A stretch of DNA of 21,172 bases from UBA7185 sp964606855 (GCA_964606855.1 CAZSHM010000031.1:1-21172), one strand, 5' to 3'. Counted from the stretch's first letter, positions 1 to 7,892 are shown. Notes: a model not told the origin generated them from the sequence alone. Made by a program: numbers and translations.

Positions 1-34
1 TACACTTTTTTGGGAGAAATCGCGCCGGGCGGCA

Positions 35-62
35 TAAAAAAGCCGCGCCTGTACGGCGCGGC
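35..62 (-). terminator. Rho-independent terminator after the Sel1-repeat gene
   Basis: A perfect 8-bp stem (GCCGCGCC at 42-49, GGCGCGGC at 55-62) with a 5-nt loop is followed, in the minus direction, by six T residues (the A run at 36-41). It lies about 60 bp past the stop of the Sel1-repeat gene and probably ends the foldase-Sel1 transcript. Confidence 0.8.
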
Positions 63-120
63 CCCATGCCGGCATCTGCAGTTCTCCGCGGCTCGCGCGG
101 ATGCGGGGTCTCCGTTCGGG

Positions 121-900
121 TCAGCCCCGTTCCTCCGCCGGGCGATCCAAGGCGTCCAGCGCCTCCTGCGCGCCCTCCGCGCCTTCCTCCAGCGCCTCCT
201 GATAAAGCGCGCGCGCCTTCTCCCGGTCCTGCGCCACGCCCTCGCCTTTCTCGTAGCACTGCCCCAGGAGAAGTTTCGCGTCCGCCATGTACGGCGCGGC
301 CTCCTCCAAAAGCTGTGCCGCTCTCTCGTAATCCTGCTCCACACCCTCGCCATCGTAGTAGGAGATGGCCAGGTTCAGCTTTCCGGCGGGATGGCCCGCC
401 TCGGCGGCCTCCCGGAACCAGTGCAGCGCCTCCGCGGAATCCTGCTCCACGCCCAGTCCCTGGCTGTAGCAGATGCCCAGATTGACCATCGCCTCCAGGG
501 AACCGCGCATCGCGGCTCGGAGATACCACTCCGCCGCCTCGGCGAGATCCTGTTCGACGCCCTGCCCGAAGGTATAGCACTCGCCCAGGAAAAGCATCGC
601 GATCCGATGCCCCTTCTTGGCCGCCACCGTAAAGTAGGCGACCGCCTTCTCGTAATCCTGCTCCACGCCCTCGCCTTTGAAATAGCGGTTGCCCAGGAGA
701 TAGCATGCGTTCAGATTGCCCTGCTCCGCGGACTTTTCATACCACTCCATGGCCTTCTCCATATCCGGCTCCACCCATTTGCCCTGCTCGTAGCAGACGC
801 CCAGATTAAACTGTGCCCGGGCAAAGCCCTCCTTGGCCGCCTTCTCCAGCTCGATCCACTTTTCCTTGCTGTCGATCAGCCCGCTTTGCTCTGTCTCCAT
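121..900 (-). CDS. Sel1-repeat (SLR) protein
   Basis: This predicts 259 residues made almost entirely of six Sel1-like repeats with a strict 36-residue period (starting near residues 26, 62, 98, 134, 170 and 206). Each has the pattern A..LG.CY..G.GVEQD..KA..WY..AA..G. Such repeats form a TPR-like alpha-solenoid that acts as a protein-protein scaffold; the partner cannot be told from sequence. No signal peptide or membrane segment is seen, so it is probably cytoplasmic. The open frame runs upstream to 1239, but that extension only overlaps the foldase gene. The ATG at 900 is preceded by GAGAGGAG about 12 nt upstream, and it leaves a 61-bp gap to the foldase stop. The position suggests co-transcription with the foldase gene. 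Family assignment is secure; function is unknown. Confidence 0.85.
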   Translation of the reverse strand: METEQSGLIDSKEKWIELEKAAKEGFARAQFNLGVCYEQGKWVEPDMEKAMEWYEKSAEQGNLNACYLLGNRYFKGEGVEQDYEKAVAYFTVAAKKGHRIAMLFLGECYTFGQGVEQDLAEAAEWYLRAAMRGSLEAMVNLGICYSQGLGVEQDSAEALHWFREAAEAGHPAGKLNLAISYYDGEGVEQDYERAAQLLEEAAPYMADAKLLLGQCYEKGEGVAQDREKARALYQEALEEGAEGAQEALDALDRPAEERG

Positions 901-961
901 GCCTTGCGCACGCTCCTCTCGCTCCCGCATCGCCCGCGCGGGCATCTCCGCGGCCGCGCCG

Positions 962-2008
962 TTACTCCGCGCTGCCGCCCGCCGTGTTCGCACTCTCCGC
1001 GGTTCCGCCGCCCTCTGCCGCGCCGTCCGCCGCGGTGTCACCGCCATCCGCCGCGTCCGCGCCGTCGCCTTCCGCGGCTTCGCCCATGCCCTCCGGCAGA
1101 TCCGGCACCACGGAGGTATCCAGCAGGATCTCGACATCCGTATCGTCCTGGATGTTCTCCAGCAGGTTGTACGTCCCGTTCTGGTAGATGCCGGAGAGGA
1201 TCGCGCCGTATTTGTCAGGATCCTCCAGGAGGTTGACATCGCTCTGTTTGTCCTCCACGAGGATGATATGATAGCCGTAGTCGCTGGCTACCGGCTCCGG
1301 CGAATATTCGCCGACTTCCAGCGCCTTCGCCGCCTCGGTGAAGGAATCCACCATCTTCGAGGTGGTCTGGCCCGTCACCGCGAAGTAGCCCAGCTCGCCG
1401 CCCTCCGCCGCGGAGCCGGTGTCCTTCGAGTATTCCTCTGCCAGCGCGGCAAAGTCCGCGCCGTTATCCAGCTGCTGGATGAGATCGCGGGCCGTCTCTT
1501 CATCTTCCACCAGAATGTGGCGCGCCTGGATGACATCCACCCGCTCCGGATTCTCCACCATGTCCTCCTGCAGTTTGCTCAGGAGCAGGCTCTCGCGCTG
1601 CGATTCGCGGTAGTACTCCATCGTCATGCCCGCGTCGAGCACCGCCGCCTCCAGATCCGCCTCCGCGCCGCCGTAGTAGGTGTCCACCAGATCGGCCAGC
1701 GCCTGATCCACCTCCTCATCGCTCACGGTGAAGCCGCGCTTCTCCGCCTCCTGCACCAGAATCTCCTGCATGACCATGGTCTGCAGGATCTCGTTGCGCG
1801 CGTTCGTGCGGACTTCCTCCGAGTTGATATCGTAGCCGTAAGCCTCGTACATCTTCAGATATTGCGCATAGTTGATGTCCAGCTCCTCCTGGGAGATGGG
1901 TTTGCCGTTCACCGTGGCGACGGTTCCTTCCGGCACCTTGTCGCCGCAGCCGCCAAGCGCCAGCGCCAGGCACAGGGCCAAAAGCAGTCCTGCGAATTGT
2001 CTTTTCAT
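962..2008 (-). CDS. PrsA-like parvulin peptidyl-prolyl isomerase lipoprotein
   Basis: A 348-residue extracytoplasmic foldase. Residues 1-21 are a lipoprotein signal with lipobox L-G-G-C (lipidated Cys21). Residues 27-150 form a SurA/PrsA-type helical chaperone domain starting with VATVNGKPIS. Residues 162-254 form a parvulin domain with the family landmarks ARHILV (162-167), the stretch around GGELGYF (203-209) and YGYHIILV (244-251). The family catalyses cis-trans isomerisation of prolyl bonds in secreted proteins and helps them fold. The last 40 residues or so (from about 305) are low-complexity Ala/Gly/Asp/Glu, probably a disordered acidic tail. Start: ATG at 2008 with AAGGAG 8 nt upstream. 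The Sel1-repeat gene follows 61 bp later. The symbol prsA would be reasonable but paralogs are common, so none is assigned. Confidence 0.9.
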   Translation of the reverse strand: MKRQFAGLLLALCLALALGGCGDKVPEGTVATVNGKPISQEELDINYAQYLKMYEAYGYDINSEEVRTNARNEILQTMVMQEILVQEAEKRGFTVSDEEVDQALADLVDTYYGGAEADLEAAVLDAGMTMEYYRESQRESLLLSKLQEDMVENPERVDVIQARHILVEDEETARDLIQQLDNGADFAALAEEYSKDTGSAAEGGELGYFAVTGQTTSKMVDSFTEAAKALEVGEYSPEPVASDYGYHIILVEDKQSDVNLLEDPDKYGAILSGIYQNGTYNLLENIQDDTDVEILLDTSVVPDLPEGMGEAAEGDGADAADGGDTAADGAAEGGGTAESANTAGGSAE

Positions 2009-2076
2009 CTCGATCGCTCCTTCGGGTTCTTCTCTTCTCCTCGCCCGCCCCGTTCTTCCGCCGGGGCTATGCTGTT

Positions 2077-2085
2077 ATCTTACCA
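2077..2085 (-). promoter_or_regulatory. Possible extended -10 promoter for the foldase gene
   Basis: On the minus strand TGG-TAAGAT (TAAGAT at 2077-2082) gives a TGn extended -10 about 70 bp upstream of the foldase ATG, in an AT-richer stretch. No good -35 is present at 17 bp, so this is a weak call. The gene needs a promoter here because a terminator lies just upstream. Confidence 0.3.
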
Positions 2086-2206
2086 TGTTCACCGTCCGGA
2101 ATCCTGCATTTTTTTGCAAAACTTGTACCGAAATTGCAGAGATTTTGCTTATACCTGTCCGCACGGGCTGCGGGCGGGCTTTTTCCCGCGCCGGCAGCGC
2201 CACCGC

Positions 2207-2240
2207 AAAAAATCCCGCCGCAGACGCGGCGGGATTTTCC
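2207..2240 (-). terminator. Terminator of the DASS transporter gene
   Basis: A perfect stem AAAATCCCGCCGC (2209-2221) / GCGGCGGGATTTT (2226-2238) has a 4-nt loop and is flanked by A and T runs, so it is a strong intrinsic terminator that could work in both directions. It lies about 75 bp past the transporter stop and separates that gene from the foldase operon. Confidence 0.88.
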
Positions 2241-2313
2241 ATTGCTGTTTCCTTTTGCTGCCCGCGCAGAATGTCCTGCGCATCCTAGAGCCCTTATGCG
2301 GCGCGGGCAAAGG

Positions 2314-3807
2314 TCAGACGCCCAGCATAAGTTTCATCAGCGGATATGCAACGAAGATATATAGCAGCAATGTGATCGCGCACATCGGAAGACCGATCTG
2401 CAAGATCTCCTTCGTTGAGTAGATATCTTTTCGGCCGTGCATCATAGATGCGTGCGGGGAAGCGGACGGTGTCAGCATCGCGACGAACACCATCAGGATG
2501 ATTCCCATCGCCACCGGGATCGGGTTGATACCGATCTGGTTGGAGAAGGTCAGAGCCACCGGCAGCAGCACAACCGCCATTGCCGCGTTGTTCGCAAAGT
2601 TGGTGATAATCAGAGCAACCGTAAACATCAGCGCAACGAACACCATTTCCGGCTGTCCGCCAAGAATCGGATTCAGGATCTGTACCAGCCATGGCACAAC
2701 ACCCGTCTCGTCGGCAGCCAGAGAGTTGGCGCCGTAGACGGCGGCGGCGATCATGAAGAAGATGCCCCAGTTCATCTGCTTATAGGCCACATACTGGAAG
2801 TCCAGGAGCGGTTTTCCGTTCCAGCGGATCACCAGGAAGAGCACAACGAAGAACGCGGTGATGCCCAAGGGGCCCAGGGTTCCGCTCAGGAACTGGCAGA
2901 TCGGGTTGTTCGGGAAGAAGCTCGGCACCAGCATCAGCAGCAGGTAGATCGGCAGCATCCAGAGATACGCCTTCTGCTGGAAGTTCATCGGAGGCAGCGG
3001 GAGCTGTTTCTCGATCATGACAGGGTCAATATGCTGGAACTTGGAGACATCCACCCGCATGATCTTCATGATGCCCAGGTACAGGAACATGATCAGGAGC
3101 GTCATGCCGCCGTCGATCACCATGTAGGGCACCATCGGGATGTTCATCGGATGGCCCATGGCCTGCGTCATGGACGCGAAGGCGCTGATGGGGATCAGCT
3201 GCGCCCCGAAGAACGGGAAGAACGGCTGAATCAGGGTGGACACCAGGAACATTCCGACAAAGAACCATTTCCAGACCGTATCCTTGCGCGTCACATCCAA
3301 AACTTCCATCAAGCCCAAGGCGATCGGCCACAGGATGATCAAGGATGTGATCGGGCTGACCAGTGCACTCAGCACGATGCAGCAGAGATAGAATACGACC
3401 ATGAACACCCACGGACGCCCTTTGAAGATCGGTCTGGTCAGGAACCATTTGGCGATGTAATGGGTGTCGCCCACCTCGCTCATGGCGCCGAAGAGCGTCA
3501 TAGCCAAGAGGGTCAGCAGTACGGTGTAGTTGCCGATGGCGTTCAGCCAGACGGCATTCACTGTGCCCCCGCCGTACCCGGAGATGCCGAACAGGAACAG
3601 TCCCAGGATACTGGGCCACAGCGATTCAATAAAGGACCACAGATAGATCATTCCGAGGAATGTACCCAGGCAGCGCATTCCAACCGGCGTGATCGGATCC
3701 CATGGCGGTATCACCCAGAAGATGGCGATGATCGCCAGACCGATGAGAACATGCACATAGTACATATTCCGCTTCGGCTTTGCAGCCGACTCACTCTTTG
3801 TTGCCAT
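2314..3807 (-). CDS. DASS/SLC13-family anion permease
   Basis: A 497-residue polytopic membrane protein with about a dozen hydrophobic segments and the two-fold repeat plan of DASS (divalent anion:sodium symporter) carriers. These move di- or tricarboxylates, sulfate or related anions, usually with Na+. The re-entrant loop regions read SPITSLIILWP (151-161) and TNFANNAAMAVVLLP (402-416), not the canonical Ser-Asn-Thr motif, so the substrate cannot be named. Start choice: ATG at 3807 has GAAGGTG 6 nt upstream; the in-frame GTG at 3816 lies inside that ribosome site and would add only three residues. The gene looks less GC-rich than its neighbours by eye. It has its own terminator and upstream region, so it is probably monocistronic. 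Family secure, substrate unknown. Confidence 0.85.
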   Translation of the reverse strand: MATKSESAAKPKRNMYYVHVLIGLAIIAIFWVIPPWDPITPVGMRCLGTFLGMIYLWSFIESLWPSILGLFLFGISGYGGGTVNAVWLNAIGNYTVLLTLLAMTLFGAMSEVGDTHYIAKWFLTRPIFKGRPWVFMVVFYLCCIVLSALVSPITSLIILWPIALGLMEVLDVTRKDTVWKWFFVGMFLVSTLIQPFFPFFGAQLIPISAFASMTQAMGHPMNIPMVPYMVIDGGMTLLIMFLYLGIMKIMRVDVSKFQHIDPVMIEKQLPLPPMNFQQKAYLWMLPIYLLLMLVPSFFPNNPICQFLSGTLGPLGITAFFVVLFLVIRWNGKPLLDFQYVAYKQMNWGIFFMIAAAVYGANSLAADETGVVPWLVQILNPILGGQPEMVFVALMFTVALIITNFANNAAMAVVLLPVALTFSNQIGINPIPVAMGIILMVFVAMLTPSASPHASMMHGRKDIYSTKEILQIGLPMCAITLLLYIFVAYPLMKLMLGV

Positions 3808-4043
3808 AAAAAACACCTTCTTTACTGTAAAGCTCCGACGATTCCGGCATATCCCGCACCGGAACCATCCGCCTCCGTCAAACCGGCCGCAGCACCCTCA
3901 GGCAACATAGATGCCGCCGTCAGACGGCAGCGCAGACATGGGACAAAGGTGTTTATGCGACCGCGCGACCCCTATAAATAATTGCAGGAATATCTTCGGT
4001 ATCCGCATAGGTCGTATAAACAGTTTCTATCTGCTTTTATCAT

Positions 4044-4069
4044 ATACCAAAACCAACGCCCCTTGGTAT
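4044..4069. promoter_or_regulatory. Inverted repeat, putative operator of the DASS permease gene
   Basis: ATACCAA (4044-4050), 12 bp, then TTGGTAT (4063-4069) is a perfect 7-bp inverted repeat inside the AT-rich region upstream of the permease. It would lie just downstream of the -10 of the candidate promoter at 4079-4105, a usual place for a repressor site. The geometry suits a dimeric regulator, but no regulator gene is in the window. Confidence 0.4.
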
Positions 4070-4078
4070 TAGATTCTC

Positions 4079-4105
4079 TTTATACGGGGCTATAGATGGT
4101 TTCAA
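4079..4105 (-). promoter_or_regulatory. Candidate sigma-70 promoter for the DASS permease
   Basis: On the minus strand TTGAAA (-35, 4100-4105), 15 bp, TATAAA (-10, 4079-4084). Both hexamers match consensus at five of six positions, but the spacer is shorter than the usual 16-18. It would give a leader of about 265 nt. Confidence 0.35.
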
Positions 4106-4206
4106 TAGAGACGCGCGCGCCCCTTTCCTGCGCGGATCCGCGGCCCGCGGCGCGCAAAGGCCTTACAGAACTTTTTTGTCACGCCTCCGGGCCAGGCGCG
4201 CTTTCC

Positions 4207-5472
4207 CTAGCGGATCACTTCCAGCCCGCCCATGTAAGGCCGCAGCGCCTCCGGCACCGCGACACTGCCGTCGGCCCGCTGGTAGTTCTCCAGGATGGCG
4301 GCCACCGTGCGGCCTATCGCCAGGCCGGAACCGTTCAGCGTGTGGACAAAGCGCAGTTTTCCGTCCACATCGCGGAAGCGGATGTTGGCGCGGCGCGCCT
4401 GAAAGTCCAGGAAGTTGCTGCAGGAGGAGATCTCCTTGTAGGCGCTGTAGCTGGGCAGCCAGACCTCGATGTCGTAGGTTTTGCAGGAGGAGAAGCCGAT
4501 ATCCCCCGTCGGCAGCGTGATGACACGGTAGGGCAGATTCAGCATCTGCAGCACCTCCTCCGCGTCCCGGGTCAGGCTTTCCAGTTCCTCGAAGGAGTGA
4601 TCCGGATGGACAAACTTGACCATCTCCACCTTGTGGAACTGGTGCTGCCGGATGATGCCGCGCGTGTCGCGCCCCGCGGAGCCGGCCTCCGCGCGGAAAC
4701 AGGGGCTGAAGGCGCAGTGCTTGATGGGAAGCTCCTTTACGTTCAGAATCTCGTCGCGGTAGAAGTTCGTGACAGGCACCTCCGCGGTGGGAATCAGATA
4801 GTACTCCATCCCCTCCAGTTTGAACATATCCTCGGCAAACTTGGGCAGCTGCCCGGTGCCGATCATGCTGGCGCGGTTGGCCATGTAGGGCGGGATCAGC
4901 TCCTCATAGCCGTGCTTCTGCGTGTGCACGTCCAGGAAGAAACTGATGACGGCCCGCTCCAGCCGCGCGCCCGCGCCGCGGTAGAACGTGAAGCGCGCGC
5001 CGGTCACCTTGGCGGCCCGCTCAAAATCCAGGATGCCCAGATTCGTGCCGATGTCCCAGTGCGCCTGCGGAGTGAACTCGAACTTGGTCGGCTCGCCCCA
5101 GGTGCGCTCCACGCGGTACTTCTCCTCGCCGCCCTCCGGGATCGACGCGTCCGGCAGATTGGGGATGCTCAGCAGAATCTCCTCGATCCCGGCATCCACC
5201 TTGGCCAGTTCCTGATCCAGCGCCTTGATCTCCTCACCCACTTCTGCCATCTGCGCCACCAGATCCGCGGCATCCTCCCCGGCTTTCTTCAGTCTGCCGA
5301 TCTCCTTGGAGACCACATTGCGCTGATTCTTCAGCTGCTCCACCTCGGTCAGCAGCGCGCGGCGCTTTTCCTCCAGCGCCAGAAACGGCTCCAAATCCAA
5401 CTTCATTCCTCTTTTTCTGATGCCCTCCGCAACGATCTCCGGGTTGGCGCGGACGAACTTGATATCCAGCAT
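4207..5472 (-). CDS. serS: Seryl-tRNA synthetase
   Basis: A 421-residue class II aminoacyl-tRNA synthetase that charges tRNA-Ser (and tRNA-Sec) with serine in the cytoplasm; the length is typical. Residues 1-105 form the helical hairpin arm (coiled coil rich in Glu/Lys/Leu) that grips the long variable arm of tRNA-Ser. The catalytic core shows the serine-pocket TAE (229-231), motif 2 FRAEAGSAGRDTRG (259-272) and motif 3 GLAIGRT (383-389). Start: ATG at 5472 with AAAGGAG 10 nt upstream. A consensus promoter lies about 160 bp upstream, so it is transcribed alone, divergently from the permease gene at 5799. No T-box is visible in the leader. Confidence 0.97.
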   Translation of the reverse strand: MLDIKFVRANPEIVAEGIRKRGMKLDLEPFLALEEKRRALLTEVEQLKNQRNVVSKEIGRLKKAGEDAADLVAQMAEVGEEIKALDQELAKVDAGIEEILLSIPNLPDASIPEGGEEKYRVERTWGEPTKFEFTPQAHWDIGTNLGILDFERAAKVTGARFTFYRGAGARLERAVISFFLDVHTQKHGYEELIPPYMANRASMIGTGQLPKFAEDMFKLEGMEYYLIPTAEVPVTNFYRDEILNVKELPIKHCAFSPCFRAEAGSAGRDTRGIIRQHQFHKVEMVKFVHPDHSFEELESLTRDAEEVLQMLNLPYRVITLPTGDIGFSSCKTYDIEVWLPSYSAYKEISSCSNFLDFQARRANIRFRDVDGKLRFVHTLNGSGLAIGRTVAAILENYQRADGSVAVPEALRPYMGGLEVIR

Positions 5473-5632
5473 ACTCCAAACGCTCCTTTATGGTCCGATT
5501 GCTTGTTTCTCTTGCCCCGCATCTCCTGCGCCGCTTTTGGCCTTTCTCTCCTGCTCCGCCGCCGCGGCGATGCTGCCGTGCGCGGGAATCCGCCGTACCG
5601 TTTTCCTCCCGCGCCGCGCGATATCTTCCTAT

Positions 5633-5661
5633 ATTTAACGGCAAAACAGCCGCGATGTCAA
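5633..5661 (-). promoter_or_regulatory. serS promoter
   Basis: On the minus strand a perfect -35 TTGACA (5656-5661), a 17-bp spacer and -10 TTAAAT (5633-5638). Transcription would begin near 5626, giving a 5' leader of roughly 150 nt ahead of serS. Confidence 0.7.
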
Positions 5662-5741
5662 GCTTTGCCCCCGATTTTCCGCAAAAAACCGTCCCCTGCC
5701 GGCAAGGCGTGCGGCGCAGCCCGCCATGCCCGATTTTTTGC

Positions 5742-5770
5742 TTGCCTTCCCCGGCGCGCCGATGTATAGT
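5742..5770 (+). promoter_or_regulatory. Promoter of the CitMHS/ArsB-like permease
   Basis: -35 TTGCCT (5742-5747), 17-bp spacer, -10 TATAGT (5765-5770). The start would lie near 5777, about 20 nt before the AAAGGAG ribosome site at 5784-5790. Confidence 0.65.
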
Positions 5771-5798
5771 GAAAGTATCTCGGAAAGGAGCCAACACC

Positions 5799-6986
5799 AT
5801 GCCCATCTTTCGCCATCCCATCCATGACAGGCCGCTCCGCCATCCGCTCCGCTATTTCGCCCACCGGCTTCTGCGCTATCTGCACGCGGAGAAGGTGCTG
5901 ACCGTCTCCCTGCTCCTGGCCGCCGGCTCCGCGCTGTTTGTGCCGCCGGACGCGGAATACCTGGGGTACTTGGATCTGCGCGTACTGGCGCTCTTATTCT
6001 GCCTGATGCTTTTAGTCCGGGGATTTCAGAGCATCGGGCTGTTCGATCTGCTCATCGAGCACATCTTTCAGGCCGTCCACAGCAGCAGGCGCCTGGCGCT
6101 CCTCCTGGTGATGCTGTGCTTCTTCTCCGGCATGGTGATCACCAACGACGTGGCCCTCATCACCTTCGTCCCCTTTGCCATCACGGCACTGGAGCTCTGC
6201 GGGCAGGAGGATCTCACCGTCCGCGTGGTCGTGCTGCAGACCATCGCCGCCAACCTGGGCAGCATGGCCACGCCCATCGGCAATCCGCAGAACCTGTATC
6301 TCTTCTCCGTCTCCGGCATGTCCCTGAGCGAATTTCTCGCCACCATGCTGCCGCTCACGGGCGTTTCCCTGGCGCTGATTCTCCTGGCGCTTCTGTCCAT
6401 TCCCAGCCGGGAGATCCATATGCACGTCGAGGCGAAGACTCCTGCTATGCCCAGGCGGGAGTTTTTCTGCTACAATGTGCTCTTCGTGCTCAATCTGCTG
6501 GTGGTCTTCCGGGTGCTGCACTGGCTTCCGGCCCTCCTAGCCACACTGCTGGGTGTCCTCCTCCTGGGACATCGGCAGCTCCTGCGGCAGGTGGATTACG
6601 CCCTGCTGCTGACCTTTGTCGGCTTCTTCATCTTCGTGGGCAATCTGAGCCGCATCGAGTTCGTCAGCAGCTGGATCGCGTCCGTCCTCCAGGGGCATGA
6701 AATCCTTCTGGCCGCCCTGTTCAGCCAGGTGTGCAGCAATGTTCCCACCGCCATCCTGCTCTCCGGTTTCAGCCGGAACTACACGGCGCTCCTGATCGGC
6801 GTCAACATCGGCGGTCTCGGCACACTCATCGCCTCCATGGCGAGCCTCATCTCCTTTAAGATCTACGCGCTCCACGCCGACGAGCACCCGGAGAACGCGC
6901 CCTTAAAAGCATACTTCCGCACCTTCACCGTCTGGAATGTGGCGGGGCTGGCGATCCTGCTCGCCTTCAGCCTTCTGCTCCTGTGA
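5799..6986 (+). CDS. CitMHS/ArsB-superfamily (SLC13-like, YbiR-type) permease
   Basis: A 395-residue inner-membrane permease with about ten hydrophobic segments. Ion-transporter superfamily landmarks are TNDVALITFVPF (115-126), TPIGNPQNLYLFS (158-170), SNVPTAILLSG (313-323) and a Gly-rich GGLGTLIASMASL (338-350). The length and motifs recall the E. coli YbiR/CitMHS type rather than true ArsB; relatives carry citrate, arsenite, Na+/H+ or other anions, and the substrate is not determined. The reading frame is open upstream to 5490, but the ATG at 5799 has AAAGGAG 8 nt before it and sits just behind a good promoter. The first 30 residues are basic and His/Arg-rich and probably cytoplasmic. A strong bidirectional terminator follows, so the gene is monocistronic. 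Confidence 0.82.
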   Translation: MPIFRHPIHDRPLRHPLRYFAHRLLRYLHAEKVLTVSLLLAAGSALFVPPDAEYLGYLDLRVLALLFCLMLLVRGFQSIGLFDLLIEHIFQAVHSSRRLALLLVMLCFFSGMVITNDVALITFVPFAITALELCGQEDLTVRVVVLQTIAANLGSMATPIGNPQNLYLFSVSGMSLSEFLATMLPLTGVSLALILLALLSIPSREIHMHVEAKTPAMPRREFFCYNVLFVLNLLVVFRVLHWLPALLATLLGVLLLGHRQLLRQVDYALLLTFVGFFIFVGNLSRIEFVSSWIASVLQGHEILLAALFSQVCSNVPTAILLSGFSRNYTALLIGVNIGGLGTLIASMASLISFKIYALHADEHPENAPLKAYFRTFTVWNVAGLAILLAFSLLLL

Positions 6987-7053
6987 CGCCCCGTCCGTTC
7001 TCCCCGCGAAACAACGCCGCCCGCCGCGAAAGGCTCCCGGCACGGCAGCATCG

Positions 7054-7093
7054 AAAAAGGAGCGTTCCCGCTAAGCCGGGAACGCTCCTTTCC
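7054..7093. terminator. Bidirectional terminator shared by convergent genes
   Basis: A 15-bp perfect stem AAAGGAGCGTTCCCG (7056-7070) / CGGGAACGCTCCTTT (7077-7091) with loop CTAAGC has A and T runs on its two flanks. It lies between the plus-strand permease stop (6986) and the minus-strand stalk-domain gene stop (7118), so it can end both transcripts. Confidence 0.88.
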
Positions 7094-7117
7094 GTTTGCC
7101 GCATCCGCGGCGCGGCG

Positions 7118-7684
7118 CTACAGCTGGAACATCACATCCGCCACCGCGCCCGCGTCATCGTAGGTCACCTTGACGACACTGCCGAACGCCTCAGCGATGA
7201 AGCGCACCGGCACCATCGTCCGGTCCTGCGCGATATAGGCAGGCGCGTCCAGCGGTTTTTCCTCGCCGTTGAGGCTGTAGTGCTCCGCTCCGACGGTCAT
7301 GGCGATCTCCTGCCCGTCCCGGCTGATCGTCACCAGGCGCTGCCCGGCGTCGTAGCCGCACTGCGCGTCAAAGATCTCGCTCACGGCCCGCAGCGGCACG
7401 AACGTGCGATTCTGCCGAATCTCCGGCGCGACATCGCACTGCACCAGACCGTCGTCGACGATAATCTGGCTGGAGCCGATGGAGAGAATCACGGTCTTTT
7501 CCGGCGCGGCGGCACTGCCCGCCCCATCGGACAGCTGCGTCACCAGGCGCATAGTTTCCTGCGTCCCCGCCCTGTAGGCGGCATCCGCCCGGACAGCGCC
7601 GCTGTTCCAAAAGAAGACTGCCAGCAGCAGAACCGCACACCCGAAGAACCCCAGTGCCCGTCTTTCCGTCGTCGCTTTTTCCAT
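7118..7684 (-). CDS. Exported stalk-domain protein (copper amine oxidase N-terminal domain family)
   Basis: 188 residues. A basic N terminus (1-9) and a hydrophobic stretch (10-31) ending A-V-R-A-D-A form a signal peptide or membrane anchor. The exported part carries one stalk domain (about 65-188) with the paired signature RTFVPLRAVSEIF (93-105) and RTMVPVRFIAEAF (155-167). This fold, named after the copper amine oxidase N-terminal domain, is common in surface proteins of Clostridia and Negativicutes and is not an enzyme by itself. There is no catalytic domain, so this is a stand-alone stalk protein of unknown role. The frame is open to 7741, but the ATG at 7684 gives a proper signal peptide and has AAAGGCGG about 10 nt upstream. 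No clear promoter was found in the 208 bp between it and argS. Confidence 0.78.
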   Translation of the reverse strand: MEKATTERRALGFFGCAVLLLAVFFWNSGAVRADAAYRAGTQETMRLVTQLSDGAGSAAAPEKTVILSIGSSQIIVDDGLVQCDVAPEIRQNRTFVPLRAVSEIFDAQCGYDAGQRLVTISRDGQEIAMTVGAEHYSLNGEEKPLDAPAYIAQDRTMVPVRFIAEAFGSVVKVTYDDAGAVADVMFQL

Positions 7685-7892
7685 AATGCTATTCCGCCTT
7701 TCTGCAAAAGCCACCGATGCGCGTATGAAACGGATGCTCAAACCGCTCTGTCTTTCGCTTTACCTTTCTCTTATCCTCTGAACTGCCGCCGTTTTTTGAC
7801 GGATCGCCCCGTCGCCGAGTTGCCGCAACCTTTTTCTCCGTTTCCCGTGCCGCCCCTTCGCGGCAGCGATTCCGCCCCGCAGGCGGCTCTCC

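Larger units (their letters stand above)
3808..4206. other. Intergenic region between the DASS permease and serS
   Basis: About 400 bp hold no convincing gene. From the permease side it contains a 13-bp odd palindrome GCCGTC-A-GACGGC (3916-3928), an AT-rich block (about 3970-4090) with the likely permease promoter and an inverted repeat, and then GC-rich sequence downstream of serS. No T-tailed hairpin that would end serS on the minus strand was found; several GC-rich palindromes around 4110-4155 lack the U tract. Confidence 0.6.
5473..5798. other. Divergent intergenic region between serS and the CitMHS-like permease
   Basis: 326 bp without a gene. It holds the serS promoter on the minus strand (5633-5661) and the permease promoter on the plus strand (5742-5770), about 80 bp apart and pointing away from each other. 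The serS leader is about 150 nt, purine-rich near its 3' end, and lacks the T-box AGGGTGG-type signature. Confidence 0.6.

Noticed and set aside
901..1239. N-terminal extension of the Sel1-repeat frame to 1239
   Set aside because: It only overlaps the foldase coding region in another frame; the ATG at 900 has a ribosome site and directly precedes the repeat domain.
4107..4200. GC-rich palindromes and a T run as a serS terminator
   Set aside because: The T run lies on the wrong side of the CGCCT/AGGCG hairpin for minus-strand transcription, and the other palindromes have no U tract.
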